64,000 nt of DNA from Taibaiella chishuiensis (lineage in GTDB: Bacteria > Bacteroidota > Bacteroidia > Chitinophagales > Chitinophagaceae), in assembly GCF_003014535.1 (NCBI RefSeq), contig NZ_PYGD01000002.1, positions 310,001 through 374,000 of the forward strand. Direction: 5' to 3'. The notes below the pieces were generated by a model. That model searched no databases, was not told the origin of the DNA, and saw only the letters and a list, made by a program, of their open reading frames with translations. The position numbers and the translations under genes were made by a program. How positions within the stretch are numbered: the stretch's first letter is position 1; each line of letters opens with the position of its first letter. Positions 59,758 through 64,000 of this stretch are shown piece after piece.

Positions 59758-60495
59758 ATGCAAACAACCGGACCGGGTACCGATCAATTGCCTGTACTGC
59801 TTATCCCCGAAAAAACGGACAGGGAGCTGGAACAGGTAGCTGCCGCCTGGATACTGCGGGGTGGGGCAGTGAAGCGCCTGGGCAAGTATTGGATAAAGAA
59901 CGAAGCGTTGACCCGGGCGCCGCTTGCGCTTTACGGCAACCAGACTTTCGTACTGGTATTGGCACAGATCTACGGCCTGGCGCCACTTATGCCCGACGAT
60001 ACCCTCATTGCCCGGTTGGATACGGCCTGGACCAAAAGAACGATACAGCAGCTTACTATCGCACAACTCAACGATAACAGCTTCCCGGCGTTTATAAAAC
60101 CCGTTATCCCTAAACTGTTTGCCGCCGGCATATTTAACCGGAAGGCAGACCTGGAGCAGGTTGTGGCAGGGCTGCAACCAACAGAAGAGATCCTGCATGC
60201 CGCTATTGTGCCCGGTATTATTGCCGAGGCAAGAAGTTTTGTGTTGGGCGGTGTAGTCCTTGATATCGCCTTTTATGAAGGCATGGCCGATATCGGCGAT
60301 GGGATACACTTCCTCGAGGCCTTCCTGCAAAAACACAATACCATATTGCCTTATGCCCTGGTGGTAGATATAGCCTATACGGAGTCCACCGGCTGGTTTG
60401 TACTGGAATTCAATGCCGGATGGGGAGCCGGGTTAAACAATTGCAACGCGGAAAAGGTGCTGGACTGTATTATCGCGGCCACAGCCCGGACATAA
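59758..60495 (+). CDS. ATP-grasp domain protein (R2K-type)
   Basis: This 245-residue protein resembles the ATP-grasp R2K clade (DUF4343-like). The C-terminal half has YALVVDIAYTESTGWFVLEFNAGWGAGLNNC, the Asp-x-Asn/Asn-x-x-x-G-like metal-binding end of the ATP-grasp fold, and an N-terminal part with a variable substrate region. Such enzymes ligate a carboxylate to an amine or similar group. It is 29 bp after the M1 peptidase gene. The substrate is unknown. Confidence 0.65.
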   Translation: MQTTGPGTDQLPVLLIPEKTDRELEQVAAAWILRGGAVKRLGKYWIKNEALTRAPLALYGNQTFVLVLAQIYGLAPLMPDDTLIARLDTAWTKRTIQQLTIAQLNDNSFPAFIKPVIPKLFAAGIFNRKADLEQVVAGLQPTEEILHAAIVPGIIAEARSFVLGGVVLDIAFYEGMADIGDGIHFLEAFLQKHNTILPYALVVDIAYTESTGWFVLEFNAGWGAGLNNCNAEKVLDCIIAATART

Positions 60496-60605
60496 TAATG
60501 CCTATGCTGGTCGCGGCAACCAGGTTACGCGTTGTAAAGTTTAGGTCCTGCTATATGAAATACAAATCAAAAGTATTATTATTGGGTAATCATTAAATAC
60601 CCGGC

Positions 60606-61121
60606 ATGAAACGGAAATTGATTTATGTTGTTGCGTTTTGCTGCTTATTGTTGGCAGACCGGTCCTCATTTGCACAGACCTTCGAAGTGCCGAAGCAAGT
60701 AAAGCTGGAACAAAAGGAAGACTATAAGAAATACGAGCAGGATGTGGTACAGGCAGCCGATTGGCTGGTAGCTACCGACCTGGATATGGAAACGGTAAAG
60801 CGCCGGCAAATAAGCGCTTTCCTGATCAAATGGTTAAGCGGTACGCCGGATATAACGATAGATATCCATCCCGGTATCAGTAACCTGTACGGCGACAACA
60901 CGGAACTGATGCTGATCTATATGGCTACATATGGGAAATACTATATCCAGCATAAAGATGCGCAGCAACCGGATGCCATAAAAGCCGCTGTAGAGGCGAT
61001 GATCACCGTTTATAAAAAAGGTACCAGGATAGAGGCCAACCCCGAAATGGATAAACTCATCGCTATGGACGCTGCTAAAAAGGACCAGTATATCCGAAAA
61101 AATCTTATCCTTAAACCTTAA
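60606..61121 (+). CDS. Secreted hypothetical protein
   Basis: This 171-residue protein has a signal peptide (cut near SFAQ, 24) and then a mostly helical, charged part (VKLEQKEDYKKYEQDVVQAADWLVATD, TELMLIYMATYGKYYIQHKD). No catalytic motif is seen and I do not recognise a family. It is followed by the first member of a small hairpin family (61202-61224). Confidence 0.6.
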   Translation: MKRKLIYVVAFCCLLLADRSSFAQTFEVPKQVKLEQKEDYKKYEQDVVQAADWLVATDLDMETVKRRQISAFLIKWLSGTPDITIDIHPGISNLYGDNTELMLIYMATYGKYYIQHKDAQQPDAIKAAVEAMITVYKKGTRIEANPEMDKLIAMDAAKKDQYIRKNLILKP

Positions 61122-61201
61122 GGAAAACACTTGTCGATTTTATAGCATTGTTGATTGGTCCGGCGGGTAAGGACTATGATTCTACCCGGACCATTTGCCC
61201 T

Positions 61202-61224
61202 GATCGTAGCGCGACGCTACGATC
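61202..61224. repeat. Hairpin element 1 (TAGCG/CGCTA type)
   Basis: GATCGTAGCG (61202-61211) and CGCTACGATC (61215-61224) form a perfect 10-bp stem with the loop CGA. No T run follows, so it is not a classical terminator. Confidence 0.7.
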
Positions 61225-61348
61225 GGTAAAGAGGCTACGGCTGGCCCACCCAGGGCCTTTTAAGAAAAATGCAACAGCCCCCGGAACGCGAAATGTCGTT
61301 TCTTTACGGCCTGTGTTGGATCTCCGTTTTTTTACTAAACCCCGAAAC

Positions 61349-61849
61349 ATGTTCCGTTACCTGTTTTTATGCTGCCTGTTGCTGGTTGCAGCCCCTGCTG
61401 TTTTTGCGCAACAATATCTCCTGCCCAACGAAGAGCGCATCTTCTCGTTCGATACCCGCAATGGCAAAAAAGTAATGCTGGCCAAAGATAAAGGCGATGC
61501 CTATATCATTTACCGTTTCGGTACCGCCGGCAAAATTGAATTTGAATTTCCGGGCAAAACAAAAGACAGCTGGAAGCAGCTTAAATACGCCTTCTGGCTG
61601 CGGGGCGGGGGACCGCAAAACGAAGGCATCGACCTGAATTATGTTTCTTTTTCCAACAAGGGTTATACCTATGTCATCTATGATACCTATCGTGCTGTGG
61701 GGGAACTGCAGCGAGTTGGTATCAAGGTCATCGACAATGCCACTAAAAAAGAAACCGATATCCCCGGTAACCTCAAAAGCCGCAAAGGCAATATTATCGA
61801 TCTTCGCGAAAATACCCTGATCGAAAAAGGCGACGAGTTGTTTGACTAA
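61349..61849 (+). CDS. Secreted hypothetical protein
   Basis: From the ATG at 61349 the protein has 166 residues: a signal peptide (cut near VFAQ, 21) and then an all-beta, Lys/Asp-rich body (RIFSFDTRNGKKVMLAKDKGDAYIIYRFGTAGKIEF). I do not recognise a family. The in-frame extension to 61148 covers a hairpin and is rejected. Hairpins 2 and 3 follow it. Confidence 0.65.
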   Translation: MFRYLFLCCLLLVAAPAVFAQQYLLPNEERIFSFDTRNGKKVMLAKDKGDAYIIYRFGTAGKIEFEFPGKTKDSWKQLKYAFWLRGGGPQNEGIDLNYVSFSNKGYTYVIYDTYRAVGELQRVGIKVIDNATKKETDIPGNLKSRKGNIIDLRENTLIEKGDELFD

Positions 61850-61885
61850 ATACAAAATACATCAGCCCGGTTCGCTACAATATAA

Positions 61886-61912
61886 CTGGTCATAGCGCCC
61901 CGCTATGACCAG
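61886..61912. repeat. Hairpin element 2 (TAGCG/CGCTA type)
   Basis: CTGGTCATAGCG (61886-61897) and CGCTATGACCAG (61901-61912) are a perfect 12-bp stem with the loop CCC, lying between convergent genes. Confidence 0.75.
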
Positions 61913-61927
61913 GATGTTCGGTTACTT

Positions 61928-61948
61928 GTCATAGCGTCCTGCTACGAC
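61928..61948. repeat. Hairpin element 3 (TAGCG/CGCTA type)
   Basis: GTCATAGC (61928-61935) and GCTACGAC (61941-61948) pair at seven of eight positions (one A-C mismatch) around GTCCT. It is a relative of hairpin 2, 15 bp away. Confidence 0.6.
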
Positions 61949-61972
61949 TTATGATGTATATCCGTAAATATT

Positions 61973-62704
61973 TTAATCCACCGCATACTCCGTCTTCAGC
62001 GTGATCGATGCCGTCTTGTTTTTGGAGGAGGTATTGAAGGCGCCGCCATAGCTATAATCTTCGTTGCTGTTTTTGCCGGTAATCTGGAATACGCCCATAT
62101 TAGCGTTCTTCAGGCTGCCCAGGCTGCTGCCGGCATTCTTGGCAATGCTTTCGGCGCGGCTTTTGGCATCGGCGCTGGCTTTGGCCAGCAGGTCGATCTT
62201 CAGTTCCGACAGGCGGGAGTAGAAATAGGCCGGGGCCGAGGAGTTGATCTCGATGCCCTGCTCGATCAGTTCGGTAATTTCCCGGCTAATGCCTTCTACC
62301 TTTTCAATATTTTTCGATTCTACTTTTACGGTTTGTTTCAGCACATAACCGTTAAACACCGTAGATACGATACGGCCGTTCTCATCCGATTTGTTGCTGA
62401 AGTCTTTATTGATATCTACCGAAGAGAAAACCAGCTCCGCATCGGCCAGGCCTTTGGTTCTGAGGTAGGCCCTGATATTGTGCTCATCCTCTTTCAGGGC
62501 AGCATAGGCCGTCTTCAGGTCCATATTGGTCCGGGAGTAATTGCCCGTCCATACGATCAGGTCGCTTACAAAATCTTTTTCCGCCAGGCCGGTAACCGTA
62601 ATCTTATCGGCCGTGCGGTATTTGTATTTAAAGGCGGCGCCCGCAATCAGGGCAAACAACACAATGGCTATTCCGATAATAATGGCATTCAGGGCGTTTT
62701 TCAT
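61973..62704 (-). CDS. SIMPL-domain (DUF541) protein
   Basis: This 243-residue protein has an N-terminal membrane helix (about 7-26) acting as anchor or signal, then the SIMPL domain: ITVTGLAEKDFVSDLIVWTGNYSRTNMDLKTAYA, AELVFSSVDINKDF and LLAKASADAKSRAESIAKNAG. It is periplasmic. Family roles are poorly known (the E. coli YggE type is linked to oxidative stress). Confidence 0.85.
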   Translation of the reverse strand: MKNALNAIIIGIAIVLFALIAGAAFKYKYRTADKITVTGLAEKDFVSDLIVWTGNYSRTNMDLKTAYAALKEDEHNIRAYLRTKGLADAELVFSSVDINKDFSNKSDENGRIVSTVFNGYVLKQTVKVESKNIEKVEGISREITELIEQGIEINSSAPAYFYSRLSELKIDLLAKASADAKSRAESIAKNAGSSLGSLKNANMGVFQITGKNSNEDYSYGGAFNTSSKNKTASITLKTEYAVD

Positions 62705-62753
62705 GAAGGGGTGGTTTTAACCAAAGTTAAAAATATTTCAGGCAATCCCCTTT

Positions 62754-62792
62754 GTTAAAAAATAAAGAAGCCGCCCGGGTAGGGCGGCCTCG
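62754..62792 (-). terminator. Terminator of the paralogous membrane-protein operon
   Basis: GCCGCCC (62770-62776) pairs with GGGCGGC (62782-62788). On the minus strand a T-rich stretch follows (TTCTTTATTTTTT). Confidence 0.75.
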
Positions 62793-62808
62793 ACTCCGGT
62801 TACAGGGC

Positions 62809-63225
62809 TTATTCGGGGTCTATGCGGTTAAAGCGGTTGTGTTCCATTCTTTTTTGTTTGGCCACCCTTTTGCCCCTGAAGAAGAGGTACAGGTTGAGAA
62901 ACAGCATACCGCCCAGGTAAATGCTGAATCCGCCCACTTTATAGCTCAGTACTTCGATAATGTCCTGGGCGCCGGCCAGTTCCAGGTTGATCTTCAGGAT
63001 ATACAGGGCAAAGCCGATATTGAGCAGGTAAAAGCCGATGCGGAACAGCGTATTGGTGGCCAGGGCAATCTCTTCGCGGCCGTTGAAGATATCTTTCATA
63101 AACACGATACTGTTGCGGAAAAGGGTGTGGGCTACATACCAGGTAAGAGCCAGGGCCACAGGCAGGTAAATGAGATAGGCGATAACCATATTGGTATTGG
63201 TGTGGAGCGCTTGATAAGTGTTCAT
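62809..63225 (-). CDS. Membrane protein, paralogue of its upstream neighbour
   Basis: From the ATG at 63225 the protein has 138 residues and three membrane helices: about 10-32, 54-77 and 96-118. The segment RIGFYLLNIGFALYILKIN matches LIAYYLFNMGYAFLKLRSW in the next gene, so the two are paralogues. A longer in-frame start at 63384 overlaps the neighbour and is rejected. The function is unknown. Confidence 0.7.
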   Translation of the reverse strand: MNTYQALHTNTNMVIAYLIYLPVALALTWYVAHTLFRNSIVFMKDIFNGREEIALATNTLFRIGFYLLNIGFALYILKINLELAGAQDIIEVLSYKVGGFSIYLGGMLFLNLYLFFRGKRVAKQKRMEHNRFNRIDPE

Positions 63226-63236
63226 AACAGGAAGTA

Positions 63237-63593
63237 TTAAGGGGTTATTGTTTTGTGTTTCTGAGCAAGGAAATAAATAAGCAACATATTGAAGTAATGG
63301 GTTACGGCCAGGATCAGGATGAGGATGCCGATATTGCCGCTGAGCGAATCGATGAGCTGGGCCGGGCTGCGGATGCGCTCCCAACTGCGGAGCTTCAGGA
63401 AGGCATACCCCATATTGAACAGGTAATAGGCGATCAACAGGATATTATTGGTGGTATCGGTAGACGCGGTATCGCCTTTGTACAATTGCAGTATGAATAC
63501 CCGGCCACTGCGATGAAATAGCCTGCCCAGCCAGTAAATAATATACACCATCAGGACGAGGTAAATAATATAGGCTACAATATTGCTGTTCAT
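63237..63593 (-). CDS. Membrane protein, first of a paralogous pair
   Basis: This 118-residue protein has three membrane helices (about 4-24, 48-66, 86-108), sharing the layout and the YY-L-F/L-N-M/I-G-Y/F-A block with the product of the gene at 62809. The two genes are 11 bp apart, pointing to a heteromeric partnership. No family is recognised. Confidence 0.65.
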   Translation of the reverse strand: MNSNIVAYIIYLVLMVYIIYWLGRLFHRSGRVFILQLYKGDTASTDTTNNILLIAYYLFNMGYAFLKLRSWERIRSPAQLIDSLSGNIGILILILAVTHYFNMLLIYFLAQKHKTITP

Positions 63594-63743
63594 AACCTTT
63601 GCGTTTTAAAAAGCTTATCGTTGCATTTGCTGCACAAAGATAGTAGTATATTCTGAATTTTCAATAATTTCTGAAAATAAAATTCAATTCACTTTCCGGG
63701 ACATCTAATTACACCGCAGCCCGGCAATCTGTAGGCAATTCAA

Positions 63744-63751
63744 TACCTTTG
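63744..63751 (+). promoter_or_regulatory. -7 box of the radical-SAM-like gene
   Basis: TACCTTTG is a perfect -7 element 22 bases before the TTG start at 63774. No TTG partner is clear at the expected distance. Confidence 0.5.
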
Positions 63752-63773
63752 CAGGACTAATAGTGCGCCCGTT

Positions 63774-64000
63774 TTGAACCAGAAAGTATTTTTAATAACA
63801 CCTCCTTTTACCCAGCTCAATACGCCTTACCCGGCTACCGCCTACCTGAAGGGTTTTCTCAATACCCAACAGGTACCCGCATACCAGTCGGATATGGGTA
63901 TAGAGGTCATTCTCGAACTCTTTTCGGAGCAGGGATTACGGGCGTTATTTGATACCGTGGCCCGGTCGGGCAAAACCCTGTCGGCCAACAGCCGGCGTAT
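63774..64000 (+). CDS. Radical-SAM/B12-binding-type protein, N-terminal part (cut by the window end)
   Basis: The visible 75 residues begin at a TTG codon: LNQKVFLITPPFTQLNTPYP, then ATAYLKGFLNTQ. The pattern of a strand followed by PPF-x-Q-x-N-x-PYP-x-x-Y-L-x-x-F is the start of B12-dependent radical SAM proteins. The iron-sulphur CxxxCxxC motif would lie beyond the end of the window. Start codons other than TTG are not available in frame close by. Confidence 0.6.
   Translation, partial: MNQKVFLITPPFTQLNTPYPATAYLKGFLNTQQVPAYQSDMGIEVILELFSEQGLRALFDTVARSGKTLSANSRR

Noticed and set aside
61148-61348. N-terminal extension of the secreted protein at 61349
   Set aside because: The extension translates hairpin 1 and precedes a complete signal peptide.

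Overview
The window is from a Bacteroidota chromosome, most likely the Chitinophagaceae or a close relative. The evidence is three secreted proteins with type IX secretion C-terminal sorting domains, a subtype-iii type VI secretion system (T6SS), an RprX/RprY-like two-component pair, Bacteroidota-type promoters (TTG, then about 20 bases, then TAnnTTTG), and almost no Shine-Dalgarno sequences. No rRNA, tRNA, transposase, integrase or CRISPR array was found. Genus-level placement is inference.

Layout. 1-5 kb: a GNAT fragment, a Crp/Fnr-like regulator, a DoxX-like membrane protein, a secreted YciI-like protein, a papain-like peptidase, and a TetR regulator next to a short-chain dehydrogenase that shares its operator. 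5-12 kb: cell-envelope proteins, a large protein combining a pseudo-peptidase, a propeller and a barrel, and three tandem small secreted paralogues with four conserved cysteines. 12-25 kb: an AraC regulator beside a flavin monooxygenase, type IX cargo proteins, an Ntn hydrolase fused to a CBM48-like domain, an orphan class I lanthipeptide precursor and a TPR-LuxR membrane regulator. 25-35 kb: two drug-efflux type MFS transporters, a porin-like barrel, a histidine kinase/response regulator pair, a MarR/isochorismatase operon, a deacetylase/DoxX operon, an AraC regulator and a 2H phosphoesterase.

35-53 kb is the T6SS. A leftward six-gene operon encodes TssE, a lytic transglycosylase, TssR, a PKD-domain membrane protein and two small single-pass TssO-type proteins. 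Across a 718-bp AT-rich divergent region lies a rightward operon clpV-tssB-tssC. A flavodoxin-fold gene points the other way, followed by tssG-tssN-tssK, an NlpE-like lipoprotein and, leftward, tssF. Sheath, baseplate, ATPase and envelope parts are present. Hcp (TssD), VgrG (TssI), PAAR, recognisable effectors and a TssQ lipoprotein are not, so the tube, the spike and the cargo must be encoded elsewhere.

52.9-53.9 kb, just upstream of tssF, holds a striking array built from three palindromic modules, including four GCGATCGC octamers. After it come glutamate dehydrogenase, ccmD-ccmC, an FMN reductase, a lipoprotein M1 aminopeptidase, an ATP-grasp protein, small secreted proteins among a second family of hairpins (61.2-61.95 kb), a SIMPL-domain protein, a pair of paralogous membrane proteins, and the start of a radical-SAM-like protein that runs off the end.
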